Assembly: GCF_032118995.1 (NCBI RefSeq)
Contig: NC_092669.1
Coordinates: 9,733,501 to 9,797,500, forward strand
DNA length: 64,000 nucleotides
Direction: 5' to 3'
From: Asterias amurensis
Lineage: Eukaryota > Echinodermata > Asteroidea > Forcipulatida > Asteriidae
Below, in pieces: positions 43,403 to 53,763 of this stretch (its first letter is position 1; each line of letters begins with the position of its first letter). Made by a program: the position numbers and the translations under genes. The notes under the pieces were generated by a model, which had not been told where the DNA came from, ran no database searches, and worked only from the letters and a program-made list of their open reading frames with translations.

Positions 43403-44030
43403 ATTGGTAATAATAAAGAGACAATTTTAACAATCACTTCCAAGATTGTTTATAGTCGACAATTGATTGTTCCTTTTTCATCATGGTCGGAAACTAGTGT
43501 TGCTTAAAGACAAATTTCAGTTTCACAATGTACTTTGTTGTCAAATATGTCAAACAAGGACACCACTTAAACAACAGTTTCTTCTTCTCCAAAACACCGT
43601 AAATTGATGTTTTTCTCCTTTACTGTAGGTTCAGTAATGGTCAGTCAAAATTTGCTTTAAAGATGTCTGCAACTGTCACAAACTATTGCTTCTTCTCCAG
43701 TGAGGACACAGTGATGTCAGTTTTATAACTAACTGGAAGGTGTTACCAACACAACATGGTTTTTCTGCGATGTAAGAGCCTGTATTTGATTACCAACATC
43801 ACACACAAATTCATCCAATGACTTCCAGTATGGGTAGCTTGATGTTTTTCTAGCTCACCTTTTTCTAAACATTGGTTGTTCCACATACATGTCTTCTTTG
43901 GATGTACCTCATACCTGTATAATCAAGATCAAATTTAAAAGATACTTGCAACTTTGTTCTTGTCTGAGAATGATAACTTATAAATTTAACGAACTTTACG
44001 CAGGGCTCGAATTTCACAATAATAGACCAC
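43403..44030 (-). other. 5' flank of zinc-finger gene 1
   Basis: Conserved with 53298-53830 and 62068-62400. It contains a splice-bounded segment at 43859-43914 (separate entry). No protein other than the zinc-finger leader can be read. Confidence 0.6.
43859..43914 (-). other. Candidate 5' non-coding exon of zinc-finger gene 1
   Basis: On the minus strand the segment is preceded by TATACAG and followed by GTGAGC. Its 56 bases contain GACATGTATGTGGAACAACC. The two paralogues keep both splice signals. In-frame stops argue against coding. A possible acceptor lies about 35 bases before the zinc-finger ATG (CAAG then TGATTG in gene 3). Confidence 0.4.
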
Positions 44031-44036
44031 AGGCGC

Positions 44037-44205
44037 CTAGGGTAGATTTCACAAAGAGTAAGGACTAATCTTGTCTTGAGTTAAGACGAGTTACTCGCCT
44101 TATTATATACAAAATAGAACTACCCTTTAAAGTTTGTAATAATTATCTCCTAGGACTAGTCCTAAGTTAGGACTAGTTCTAAGTTCTTTGTGACATTGAC
44201 CCCTG
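44037..44205. mobile_element. Palindromic MITE, TTAGGACTAG family (R)
   Basis: The left end GGTAGATTTCACAAAGAGTA is mirrored by AGTTCTTTGTGACATTGACC. The sequence CTTGAGTTAAGACGAGTTAC inside it is the uninterrupted site corresponding to the P1 insertion at 62697. Confidence 0.75.
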
Positions 44206-45001
44206 AGGCCATTTATTTTAGCATTCACCGGACAACTCTGGGCGGTCTTGTATCTTTGTTCAAATGTTGCCATTCAAAAACTTTCATTCAATTCTGTTGA
44301 GTAAAACTCTTGTCAGATAAACATTCGGAGCTACAGTAGGATAACTAAAAAAAAAAAAATATTCATCCTAGCCCAATCGATTGAAAACACCCTCAGGTGC
44401 AAAAGAAATAAAATAACATAAAATAAAGTTTATTTTATGTTATTTTTTTTAAACGGCCGGAAGTTGGTGGCGAGGTCGTAAAAATTGTCCCTACAGTACA
44501 CAGTACTAGTTAGTACACAACTTGCTATGCAGGCAGCAGTGTTGTTGCTTTTCATCACGAATCAGAGCCCAGTTAGTTTATTGCTCCATGGTTCATAAGT
44601 TCATATCTGGTTATCTGGACTCGAAACAATTGACAATTTGTGAATCTCATCCCCTTTTTAAGTTTTATTTATAGATTTTAGTTTTACTGATTATTGATTG
44701 AACAATGATATCCTCTAATAATAAGTTTTCACGGTATTATGCCTTTTTCTTTGAATTGGGAAACAAATAATGATGCGATATATCAACAAATGCCCTAATT
44801 CATTTGTTTATTTGTTGTATGCAAACATAAATTAAAACTTGATGGACATTGAAATTTTCACACCACACGCCAATCTTCAATGACTTCAACTGGTCCCGAG
44901 AAAGAATGGTTTCCCGTTGAAGCCATATGTGGAAGAAATATCTGCAGTGACTGCAAGTGTTTTGTGAGACTTATTCACAATATTTTTTTACGACATTTTA
45001 A

Positions 45002-45381
45002 AGGCAGTGTACACTATTGGTAATTACTCAAAATAATTATTATCATAAAACCTTTCTTGGTGACGAGTAATAGGGAGAGGTTGATGGTATAAAACATTGT
45101 GAGAACGGCTCCCTCTGAAGTGCCATAGTTTTCGAGAAAGAAGTAATTTTCCACAAATTTGATTTCGAGACCTCAGATTTAGAACTTGAGGTCTCGAAAT
45201 CAACCATGTAAATGCACACAACTTCATGTGACAAGGCGTTTTTTTCTTTCATTATTATCTCGCAAGTTCGATGACCGATTGAACTCAAATTTTCACAGGT
45301 TTGTTATTTTATGCAAATGTTGAGATACACCAACTGTGAATTTGTCTAGTCTTTGTCAATTACCAATAGTGTCCACTGCCT
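45002..45381. mobile_element. Family P1 TTAA-MITE, full length
   Basis: TTAA before (44998-45001) and TCAA after. Its ends are AGGCAGTGTACACTATTGG and CCAATAGTGTCCACTGCCT. It is absent from the mirror arm (about 48265), so it arrived after that inversion or was lost there. Confidence 0.82.
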
Positions 45382-45811
45382 TCAAAAATTACCATGGTAA
45401 TTTGCAAAAAAAAAAAAAAAAAAAAAAATTAAATAAAAAGTGTGAATAATTATTAATGGCTTGTAAATCTGATTTGTATTTATTTTTAATATTAATACAA
45501 CATTTCCCCCTTAATATTTATAATAAAGCGTAAAAATAAAAAGTGATAATTGAATCACCAAGCTGATATTAAATTTTAATATTTATAACAATAATTAATA
45601 TTGATACGAGGGTTAAAAAAAATCTCAAAATTATTAGAAAATAATATAAGGCACATGGCTTCTTTAAGCCTTGGTATTTTTTTTCCAGAATGCTCAGTAG
45701 AATGTTCAGTCACATGATTTGATCATCGTGAATTGTGAATTGAAATTGGTGTTTGAATTTGATGAAACTTTTTCGGTCGGCAATTTGTTTTTATATGGCC
45801 TCAACATTAGG

Positions 45812-45936
45812 AAAACTTTCTGTATGGCGCCACCACTTTTTCATTCAATATGAAATAACACAATATATAATTAACCTCAATTAGATGTCCCTTTTTGTAA
45901 AAATGAGTGAAAAGGTGGTGGCGCCTTACGGAAAGT
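45812..45936. mobile_element. Short MITE (family S)
   Basis: AACTTTCTGTATGGCGCCAC and GGCGCCTTACGGAAAGTT are the inverted ends. Same family as 32793-32927. Confidence 0.78.
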
Positions 45937-46352
45937 TATCCAGTGCAAATAACCAGTGCAGTGGAGTCTTACGTGTTTCTAAGGGGTTGTTCTAAAACCC
46001 CCTCGACCCACGACCCACGACCCCTCGACCATCGACTATTGTGCGATCTTTTTTTCTGTACACCGAAATTGCCACAGTTCACAACCTCAGCCAATCACGC
46101 ACACAATTTTGTATGCTGACATCGACCACCATGCCTCGCACATCACAACAACACAGCGTACAAGACACGTAGTATGCACAAAGCAAACTTCGCGTGATTG
46201 GCTGTCGAGATCGGGCCTGTGGCAATTATGATGTACAGATAAAAAACCGCGGCATTTCCACGTGTATCTCTTGGCCGATCCGAGATTATTATCCCAACTG
46301 GAAACCTGCGTGTACCACCCGAATACGATTACGGCCAACTCATTACGTGATG

Positions 46353-46650
46353 ATCAGGCAGACCCATTTCCAGCCGATCGCTCCCATCCTGTGTACTATG
46401 GTACTACTAGTTGCTCTAAGCGGAGCTCAAGGTTGTAGACCCGACCGACCGAATGGCCACACGGACGTGTTTGGGGTCCCCAATCGGTGTGCACTTGTCG
46501 TGCGAAAGCGGAGAGTACATTAAATACTCCCAATTCTGTGTGGCTGATGCAGATAAATATAACCGCAGTCTCAGACTTGAAGTCGAGCCTAGTCGTGGAA
46601 GGAAGTTGCGTCGCGGATCACACACTGTGAATTCTAAATCGGGGAATTAA
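46353..46650 (+). pseudogene. Possible captured secreted CCP/sushi-like exon inside the TIR element
   Basis: A frame from 46353 reads MIRQTHFQPIAPILCTMVLL then VALSGAQGCRPDRPNGHTDV, which looks like a signal peptide followed by the start of a CCP/sushi module (C-x2-D-x-P-N-G). The next part of such a module, G-V-H-L-S-C-E-S-G-E-Y with a later F-C-V-A-D-A, is in a different frame from 46453, so if this is a CCP domain it is broken. The similarity is short and I hold it weakly. Chance is the main alternative. Confidence 0.3.
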
Positions 46651-46659
46651 TTCGGTTAC

Positions 46660-46780
46660 ACACCTATATTCCGACACCCCTATGTTCCGACAATTCAGCC
46701 TATATTCCGACACCCCTATGTTCCGACAGCCCTATATTCCGACACCCCTATGTTCCGACACCCCTATGTTCCGACAAGTT
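46660..46780 (+). repeat. Minisatellite, TTCCGACACCCCTATG unit (left cluster)
   Basis: About seven alternating CCCCTATATTCCGACA and CCCCTATGTTCCGACA units. The right cluster at 47135-47360 is the same sequence inverted. Confidence 0.88.
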
Positions 46781-47134
46781 GTTTCGCACATTATTACTCT
46801 GTTGATCAATAACAACAACACAACTTGTTTTACAGTCAGGTTTCCCGATGAATTTCGGCCGGGATTAGGTTTGAACATTCATAAGATGAATTTGTACTGT
46901 TTTAAAAATGATGGAATCAAATTAAGATAATTGGTGCTTTGCTATTGTTAGATGCGTGTCCGACGTGTTGATAACATTTCATGAGCCTTCAATTAAAAAA
47001 GATTCCAACCCTCTACTGCTACAAAAAGATAGGTTACCGGTACGTTTATGGACTAAATTGCAGTCAGGTGAAGTTTCTTAAAGTCGCACCGTTTTTCTTA
47101 AAAAACAAATGACAAACACAAAATATTGGTGCAG

Positions 47135-47360
47135 GTTGTCGGAACATACGGGTGTCGGAACATAGGGGTGTTTGGGTTGTTGGAATATAGGGGTGTCGGA
47201 ACATAGGGGTGTCGGAATATAGGGGTGTCGAAACATAGGGGCGTCGGAGTATAGGTTGAGTTGTCGGAATATAGGGGTGTCGGAACATAGGGGTGTCTGA
47301 ACATAGGGGTGTCGGAACATAGGGGTGTCGGAACATAGGGATGTCGGAATATAGAGCAGT
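47135..47360 (-). repeat. Minisatellite, TTCCGACACCCCTATG unit (right cluster, inverted)
   Basis: About thirteen units reading GGGGTGTCGGAACATA or GGGGTGTCGGAATATA. With the left cluster it forms sub-terminal inverted repeats within the TIR element. Confidence 0.88.
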
Positions 47361-47540
47361 CACCCTTAATTCTTACTCGGCCGTAAAGCGACATTTTATG
47401 AATTCGGAATTGGGACATTCTATGAACATGGGGCGGACGTCGGAGGGTCTTGGGTCGTGGGGGTCGAGGGGGTTTTAGAACAACCCGTTTCTAAGTTTTG
47501 GTGAAGGAAGGGAGAGGAGACTCTTTGCTTGGCGCACAGA

Positions 47541-47690
47541 GAGGTAAAAGGTTTGCCACGATTTTAGGGACACCTTGAAACAGGACCTCCTACGATATAT
47601 CATGAATTATACAAATTATATCGTAGGAGGTCCTGTTTTCGAGGTGTCCCTAATATCGTGGCAAATCTTTTACCTCTCTGTGCGCGATGT
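47541..47690. repeat. Hairpin core of the inter-gene palindrome
   Basis: The arms run from CGCACAGAGAGGTAAAAGGT through GGACCTCCTACGATATA, mirrored by TATATCGTAGGAGGTCC through TTTTACCTCTCTGTGCG, with a loop of about 17 bases near 47607. A few mismatches occur over about 65-base arms. Confidence 0.9.
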
Positions 47691-48669
47691 AAACAGTCCC
47701 TAGATAAAAATTGTGTGGTTTTATTTGCCAAGCAAAGAGTCTCCTCTTCTTTGATCAAAACTTAGAAACACGTAAGGCTCCACTGGTCATTTGCACTTGT
47801 AAATGCAAAAAAGTTGGTATTTTAGGCATTTCTACAAGGTACAAAAATATGTCATAATGTTGAGGCCATAAAAAAATATTTGCCCACCGAAAAAGTTTCA
47901 TCAAACGCTACTTCAATTCACAATTCATGATGATCAAAATCATGTGACTGAATGTTTTGCTGAGCATTCTTAAAGAAAAATACCAAGGCTTAAAGAAGCC
48001 ATGTGCCTTATATCATTTTCTAATATTTTTTGAGATTTTTATTTTGTAACCCTTGATCAATACTATTATTTGTATTAAAATTAAAACATCAGCTTGTTGA
48101 TTCAATTATCACTGTTTATTAATACGCTTTATTTTAAATATTAAGAAAAAAAGTAGAAAAAAAATAAATAGAAATCAGATTTTGAAGCCAGTAATTATTC
48201 ACACTTTTTATTTTTGTTTGATTTTTTTAAATTTTTTGCAAGTTACCATGGTAATTTTAAAAATTTAATAAAAAAATATTTTGAATAAAATGAAGGCAAC
48301 TGCTGGCTATACAGTCATACACAGAGTCTCAAAGAACACTTGTAGTCACTGCAGATGTTTCTTCCATGTATGGCTTCACCGGGAAACCATACTTTCTTGT
48401 TTGCCGTGAAAATAGGAAAAACTCAAAACAAATGGGGCCAGTTGAAGTCATCCAAGAAGATCGGTGTGTGGTGTGAACATTTCAATGTCCATCAAGTTTT
48501 AATATATGTTTGCATACTTCGTATTAACAAATGAAGATAATTAGGGCTTCGGTTGATATATTGCATCATTATTTTTTTCCCAATTCAAAGAAAAAGGCAT
48601 AATAGCGTGATAACTGGTAAGCAGAGGATATGATGATGATTGAACATGTTCGTTTTGAACTGTTCAATA

Positions 48670-49510
48670 CTGTTCAATGAATGGTAATGGTTCAACCAGT
48701 TGTGTTCAAAACTTGGCTCGGAATATTATCAGCAAGTATCTCGGTTCATAAATCATCAAACTTACCATACTGATACTGATAGAAAGCTACGACTCTACGA
48801 GACAGTGAAGAGTTTACTGAAAGAAAAAAATACTCTTGAAAACGTCAAATCCTTTTTGAAAAGGGAAGCATAAACTAAACGTTACATGTTATTAATTTGT
48901 TTGTGCTCGGCGGTGCGAAAAGGAAATGTCAGAGGTCAAATACACGAACTCATGGGTTCAACGCAGTCGCTTTGCTTCTCAACGTTATAGATGCAAGGGA
49001 TCGACCACCAGTCCCAACATTTTGCATTCGACGTGAGACTTATTTACCCAGCAAGCCTAGTGTTTACGACTGTTTTATGAAACCATTTCCACAAGCGCGC
49101 ATAAGGAGGTTGTGTGCGGTTGTGTGTAACACTAACTACCGCATGGTTAGACTTGATTTCAAGTCTGAGAGAGGGGTTAATTCAAATCAAAGGGGAGAGG
49201 ACCATGAAGCGCAAAATATTGAATAATTCAGTCATTGACTCGGCTACCCTTTTAGGGCAATACATTCTTGTCTTATCTCACTTTCGTTTTGCTATGAGGG
49301 TAGTACCCCCGATGGTTTTGCCCCCCCCCGGAGGTGCTTGGCCCTTCCCATTATAACAGGGGCGGCGGCCAAGGGGGGGGGGGAGGCGACTAGAAACTAT
49401 CTTTTCAATTTTTGTTAGCCCCGCTGAAATGGACCCGTTTGCACATGCCCCTGTAGCCCTTTGTCCACACTGAGTTGCATGAGCATTCAGAACACAATGA
49501 GAACACACAA
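48670..49510. repeat. Duplicated spacer, copy 1 (partner 55200-56240)
   Basis: TCAAAACTTGGCTCGG, AGCTACGACTCTACGAGACA, CATGGGTTCAACGCAGTCGC and TTAGACTTGATTTCAAGTCT occur in the same order at 55198-56240. A 100-residue frame (48897-49226) is partly conserved in the partner up to T-H-G-F-N-A-V-A-L-L-L-N-V-I-D and then diverges by frame. It is not convincingly a gene. A poly-C/G pair lies near 49320-49383. Confidence 0.6.
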
Positions 49511-49513
49511 TTT

Positions 49514-49660
49514 TTTCAATTCAATTCAAAAATGGTTTATTAAAACATGACTCGCAGTTAAAAAACTGAATTGCACATGTCAACATCATAATATGTTAAA
49601 ACATTACATTAAGTAGAAGTTAACAAAGAAAAGGACATCAAATAAGAAATTATTATTAAC
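49514..49660 (-). mobile_element. LINE 3' end (truncated)
   Basis: Same sequence as 1974-2125: on the minus strand, AATAAACCATTTTTGAATTG and a GAATT tail. No coding part remains. Confidence 0.6.
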
Positions 49661-49679
49661 TTGCCACAGTAACCATCTG

Positions 49680-50640
49680 AATTGAAAGTTGCCCTATCAG
49701 AAAATACGTCTTCAAGGCAAACTTTGTGGAAATTAATTGCAGGCTAAATACTTCATGGAGGTAATGAAGGCGATTGCCTCTATCTTTGCCCCTGGTCATT
49801 GTCTTGGTGCCCTTAAATGCTTAGAAATAGGGTGCCCTTTACGAAGAAGGAGAACACGCATTGGTGCCCCTGCCCTTTCATCAAAAACGAATCATACTGG
49901 TCTGTTATCGTCCTACATTAATTTGTGCTTTTCAGAACTCAGAACAGACTCAGCAAATCTAACAGACTTTCTGTTGTGTTAATTTATTCCAGTTTCTTTC
50001 ATTTACATTACAAAGTAAACATGAAGATTTAATGAGAAGATAACATGTCATTTTTATTTTTGTGAAAATGGAGAACCTTTCTTTTCTTCTGAGCCCAATT
50101 TCATGGAGCTGCTTAGAACAAAAATTAGCTCAGCACAACAAAACTATGATTTTACCAGAATAAGATTCCCAGCCAAATTATCATAGACGACAGACTTGTA
50201 CAATTTGTAACTGGTATCCTGCTAATTTCTGCTTAGCAGAAAATGTTCAAGCAATTTGTTTCGGTTAAGTAACTCTTTAACTCTCGACAACTCTCGAAAT
50301 TGAGCCCATACAAATATACAACTTTATGTCAGTGATTATGAAGTGTCTGAGTAGGCCATTCTCAAACGTCTCTTCAAGCAAACTTGGTGCGTGACATAGA
50401 ACACACAAGACGCATGGTAGTGATATTAGCCGTGCAATAATAGGTTTTTATCACCACTCCATTCTGCGACTCTGGCTGGAGGATTAGTACGTACTTGAAG
50501 ATAAATAACCAAATCAATGTTGCAACATACATTTTTCATATTTACATGTACTTCCCATTTTATTAAGAACTGATGGTTTTTCAAAGTGTAATTTAATTTC
50601 AGTGGAAAGCCTTTTCTCAAACCATTCTACCTCAATGCTC
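49680..50640 (-). repeat. 3' part of zinc-finger unit 2
   Basis: This matches the DNA after genes 1 and 3: GTCTTGGTGCCCTTAAATGC, TCATACTGGTCTGTTAT, ACATTACAAAGTAAACATGA, then the TTAGCAG foldback repeat (50094-50285) and the TCTTCAAGTACGTACTAAT repeat (50430-50505). The TTAA that holds P1 elements in the other units is empty here. Confidence 0.65.
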
Positions 50641-50939
50641 AAACCTTGGCTTTCTCTATTTTTTGACTGACGTTTTTAGAAAGTACTTAATCCACAAACA
50701 CAAACATGTTTTTTTACACCAGTGTTGACTCTCTAGCGTTAATTCAAAGCCTCTTTTCCATAAAATGCACTTCCACAAATTTGCACATGAAGACTCTATG
50801 GTGACGAAAATGCTTTTTCTTTCAAATCCACATCAATGTCACATCAAAACTTTTCCTATCAAGTATGGACTCGCTGATGATTGGTCAGCTCAATTTTGTG
50901 TGAGAAAAAATTTCCACAAATATCTCAAACAATGCTTTC
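50640..50939 (-). pseudogene. Decayed zinc fingers after gene 2
   Basis: On the minus strand, after the stop of gene 2, degenerate finger-spaced sequence continues for about 300 bases with scattered CxxC/HxxxH remnants (ATTTTTTCTCACACAAAATT, GAAGTGCATTTTATGGAA, TTTGTGTTTGTGGATTAAG). The same decayed order follows gene 3 (59757-60099). These appear to be the lost C-terminal end of the ancestral array. Confidence 0.65.
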
Positions 50940-53297
50940 TTAAAAGCGTGGACTAGTTGGTGAATACTTAAACTGCTCTTTTGAAAATACATCACAAACA
51001 AATGGCTCCCCGACCGGGTGGACACATTTGTGTGTGTCAAATTTCTTTTGTGATTTCCAGACTTTTCCACAAATATCACAAACAAATGGTTTCTCCTCAA
51101 TGTGAGTTTGGTGATGGTTAGAGAGAGCAGACTTACAAGAAAAGCCTTCTCCACAAGTGTCACAAAAAAATGGTTTCTCTCCAGTGTGGACTTGCTGATG
51201 ATGAGTGATCAGGCTAGGCTCACTGACGAAACCTTTTCTACAAATGTCACAGAAAACTGGTTTCACCTCAGTATGAGTTAGGTGATGGTCATTAAGAGCC
51301 CCCTGATTAGTAAAACGCTCTCTACAAATGACACAAGGAAATGGTTTCTCTACAGTGTGGTCTTGCTGATGGGTGATCAGGCTAGCCTCACTGAAGAAAC
51401 CTTTTCTACAAATGTCACAGAGAACCGGTTTCACCTCAGTGTGAGTTAGGTGATGGTCAGTAAGAGCCCCCTGATTAGTAAAACGCTCTCCACAAATGAC
51501 ACAAGTTAATGGTTTCTCTCCAGTGTGGACTCTTTGGTGTTTAATTAGAGTACTTCTGTCAGAAAATGTTTTTCCGCAAATGTCACAAATGAATGGTTTC
51601 TCTCCAGTGTGTACTTTCTGGTGACGATTTAGCTTATCCTTTTCAAAGAATGCTTTTCCAGAAATGTCACAAACAAATGGTTTCTTTCTCGTGTGCACTC
51701 TCTGGTGACGATTTAGATTACTTTTTCTAGAAAATTCTTTTTTACAAATGTCACAAGCAAATGGTTTATGTCCAGCGTGAACTTTCTGGTGATCATTGAG
51801 CAAACATTTAGAAGATTTTTTTTTTCCACAAATGAATGGTTTCTCTCCAGTGTGGACTCTTCGGTGTCTAATTAGAGTACTTCTTTCAGAAAATGTCTTT
51901 CCGCAAATGTCACAAATGAATGGTTTCTCTCCAGTGTGTACTTTCTGGTGACGATTTAGCTTACCCTTTTCAGAGAACGCCTTTCCACAAATGTCACAAA
52001 CAAATGGTTTCTTTCTAGTGTGCACTCTCTGGTGACGATTTAGATCACTTTTTCTAGAAAATTCTTTTTTACAGATGTCACAAGCAAATGGTTTCTGTCC
52101 AATGTGAACTTTCTGGTGATCATTGAGCAAACTTTTAGAAGAAAATTGTTTTCCACATATGTCACAAATGAATGGTTTCTCTCCAGTGTGGACTCTTCGG
52201 TGTCTAATTAGAGTACTTCTTTCAGAAAACGTTTTTCCGCAAATGTCACAAATGAATGGTTTCTCTCCAGTGTGTACTTTCTGGTGACGAATTAGCTTAC
52301 CCTTTTCAGAGAATGCTTTCCCACAAATGTCACAAACAAATGGTTTCTCCCCAGTGTGCACTCTCTGGTGACAAATTAGACTAACTTTTCTAGAAAATTC
52401 TTTCTTGCAAATGTCACAAGCAAACGGTTTCCTTCCAGTGTGTACTTTCTGGTGAAACATTAGCGAACCTTTAAAAGAAAATGCTCTTCCACAAGTGTCA
52501 CAAACAAATGGTTTCTCTCCAGTGTGCACTCTTTGATGGTAAATCAGATGAAATTTTCTAGAGAATTCTTTTTTACAAATGTCACATACAAATACAATAG
52601 TGTGGATACGTTGATGGTTGGCAAGGTGGAGTTTTTGTTCAAAGGCTTTTCCACAAGTGTCACAAACAAATGGTTTATCTCCAGTGTGTACTCTTTGGTG
52701 ACAAATCAGATCGGTTTTTCTAGAGAATTCTTTTTCACATATGTCACAAACAAATACAAGAATTTTCTCTTTAGTGTGCATTTGTTGATGGTTGGCCAGG
52801 TAGAGTTTTTGTCTGAAGGCTTTTCCACAAGTGTCACAAACAAATGGTTTCTGTTCAATGTGGACTTGCTGATGGGTGATCAGGTGGAGTTTTTGGCCGA
52901 AGGCTTCTCCACATATTTTACAAAGATACGGTTTCTCTTCAGTGTGGATACAGTCGTGGATGGTCAAGCAATGCTTTTGAGAGAAGGCTTTGCCACAAAC
53001 GTCACAAACAAATGGTTTCTCTCCAGTGTGGACTTGCTGATGGGTGATCAGGCTAGGCTCACCGAAGAAACCTTTTCCACAAATGTCACAGAAAACCGGT
53101 TTCACCTCAGTGTGAGTTAGGTGATGGTCAGTAAGAGCCACCTGATTAGTAAAACGCTCTCCACAAATGACACAAGGAAATGGTTTCTCTCCAGTGTGGA
53201 CTGGTTGATTGTTGGTCAGTTGGAGATCTTGTGGGAAAGTTTTTGCCCCAATATCACAATAAAAGGGTTCTTTGTTCTGTGTCTTTTCAGTGTTCAT
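50940..53297 (-). CDS. C2H2 zinc-finger protein, 26 finger units (gene 2)
   Basis: A single open exon of 785 residues. The same leader and degenerate first finger (1-40) as gene 1 precede 26 finger-sized units. Unit 17 (about 489-513) has lost its CxxC and unit 19 (about 542-569) has Ser for its second Cys, leaving 24 complete fingers. Fingers 10-20 are a higher-order repeat: a four-finger block (C-K-K-E-F-S-R-K / A-F-S-E-K-G-K-L / T-F-S-E-R-S-T-L / F-S-S-K-S-L-L) occurs at 10-13 and 14-17 and again, shortened, at 18-20. Finger 24 has one extra residue between its histidines. The tail after finger 26 keeps P-V-G-E-P-F-V-C-D-V-F-S-K-E. It has no effector domain and is presumably nuclear and DNA-binding. 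Confidence 0.93.
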   Translation of the reverse strand: MNTEKTQNKEPFYCDIGAKTFPQDLQLTNNQPVHTGEKPFPCVICGERFTNQVALTDHHLTHTEVKPVFCDICGKGFFGEPSLITHQQVHTGEKPFVCDVCGKAFSQKHCLTIHDCIHTEEKPYLCKICGEAFGQKLHLITHQQVHIEQKPFVCDTCGKAFRQKLYLANHQQMHTKEKILVFVCDICEKEFSRKTDLICHQRVHTGDKPFVCDTCGKAFEQKLHLANHQRIHTIVFVCDICKKEFSRKFHLIYHQRVHTGEKPFVCDTCGRAFSFKGSLMFHQKVHTGRKPFACDICKKEFSRKVSLICHQRVHTGEKPFVCDICGKAFSEKGKLIRHQKVHTGEKPFICDICGKTFSERSTLIRHRRVHTGEKPFICDICGKQFSSKSLLNDHQKVHIGQKPFACDICKKEFSRKSDLNRHQRVHTRKKPFVCDICGKAFSEKGKLNRHQKVHTGEKPFICDICGKTFSERSTLIRHRRVHTGEKPFICGKKKSSKCLLNDHQKVHAGHKPFACDICKKEFSRKSNLNRHQRVHTRKKPFVCDISGKAFFEKDKLNRHQKVHTGEKPFICDICGKTFSDRSTLIKHQRVHTGEKPLTCVICGERFTNQGALTDHHLTHTEVKPVLCDICRKGFFSEASLITHQQDHTVEKPFPCVICRERFTNQGALNDHHLTHTEVKPVFCDICRKGFVSEPSLITHHQQVHTGEKPFFCDTCGEGFSCKSALSNHHQTHIEEKPFVCDICGKVWKSQKKFDTHKCVHPVGEPFVCDVFSKEQFKYSPTSPRF

Positions 53298-53700
53298 ATT
53301 GGTAATAATAAAGAGAAAATTTTAACAATCACTCGCAAGATTGTTTATAATCAATTTGACAATGTACTTTGTTGCCAAATATGTCAAACAAGGACACACT
53401 CATGACCACTTAAACAACAGTTTCTTCTTCTCCAAAACACCATAAGTAGATGTTTTCTCCTTTACTGCGGGTTCAGTTATGGTCAGTCAAAATATGCTTT
53501 AAAAATGTCTGCAATTGTCACAAACTATTACTTCTTCTCCAATGAGGACACAGTGATGTCGGTTTGAACTAATTGGAAGGTGTTACCAACACAATATGTT
53601 TTTTCTTTGATGTCAGAGCCTGTACTTGATTACCAACATCGCACACAAATTCATCCAATGACTTCCAGTATGGGTAACTTGATGCTTTTCCAGCTCAGTT
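53298..53700 (-). other. 5' flank of zinc-finger gene 2
   Basis: Conserved with the flanks of genes 1 and 3, including TATTGGTAATAATAAAGAGA directly at the start codon. No separate gene. Confidence 0.6.
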
Positions 53701-53711
53701 GTCCAGCTCAC

Positions 53712-53763
53712 CTTTTTCTAAATTGGTTGCTCCACATACATGTCTTCTTTGGAAAGCTCATAC
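53712..53763 (-). other. Candidate 5' non-coding exon of zinc-finger gene 2
   Basis: Minus strand: TTTTACAG before, GTGAGCTGG after; 52 bases containing GACATGTATGTGGAGCAACC. It is the counterpart of 43859-43914 and 62311-62366, with a short deletion. Confidence 0.4.

Larger units (their letters stand above)
45984..47486. mobile_element. 1.5-kb TIR element with 9-bp target duplication (MULE-like)
   Basis: The terminal inverted repeats begin GGGTTGTTCTAAAACCCCCT and continue C-G-A-C-C-C with ACGACCC repeats for about 40 bases. GTTTCTAAG flanks it on both sides (45975-45983, 47487-47495). The palindrome's other arm shows the single uninterrupted site (CTTAGAAACACG at about 47758). A 9-bp duplication is the rule for Mutator-like elements. 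Inside are inverted clusters of a 15-16-bp unit (CCCCTATGTTCCGACA) near each end and a unique 500-bp middle that may carry a captured gene fragment. No transposase frame is present. Confidence 0.8.
44690..48660. repeat. Palindrome between zinc-finger genes 1 and 2
   Basis: The left arm (44690-45983 plus 47487-47600) mirrors the right arm (47610-48660). Pairs include GCCTTTTTCTTTGAATTGGG with CAATTCAAAGAAAAAGGC, the AT-rich block 45382-45600 with 48000-48260, GGCTTCTTTAAGCCTTGGTA (45657) with ACCAAGGCTTAAAGAAGCC, and AGTCTTACGTGTTTCTAAG with CTTAGAAACACGTAAGGCT. The core is a tight hairpin (47541-47690). The left arm alone carries a P1 MITE, a family S MITE and the 1.5-kb TIR element. Confidence 0.85.

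Noticed and set aside
46682-47418. Proline-rich repeat protein (M-F-R-H-P-Y-V-P-T-P-L)
   Set aside because: It is the translation of the 15-16-bp minisatellite inside the TIR element and reads equally well in several frames.
48897-49226. Gene encoding a 109-residue protein
   Set aside because: The partner at 55443-55679 keeps only part of the frame and diverges by frame afterwards. The region is a duplicated repeat, and no family is recognised.
52524-53120. 198-codon plus-strand frame opposite zinc-finger gene 2 (and similar ones at 60681-61052 and 61285-61719)
   Set aside because: These are antisense shadows of the periodic zinc-finger coding sequence, repeating every 84 bases.
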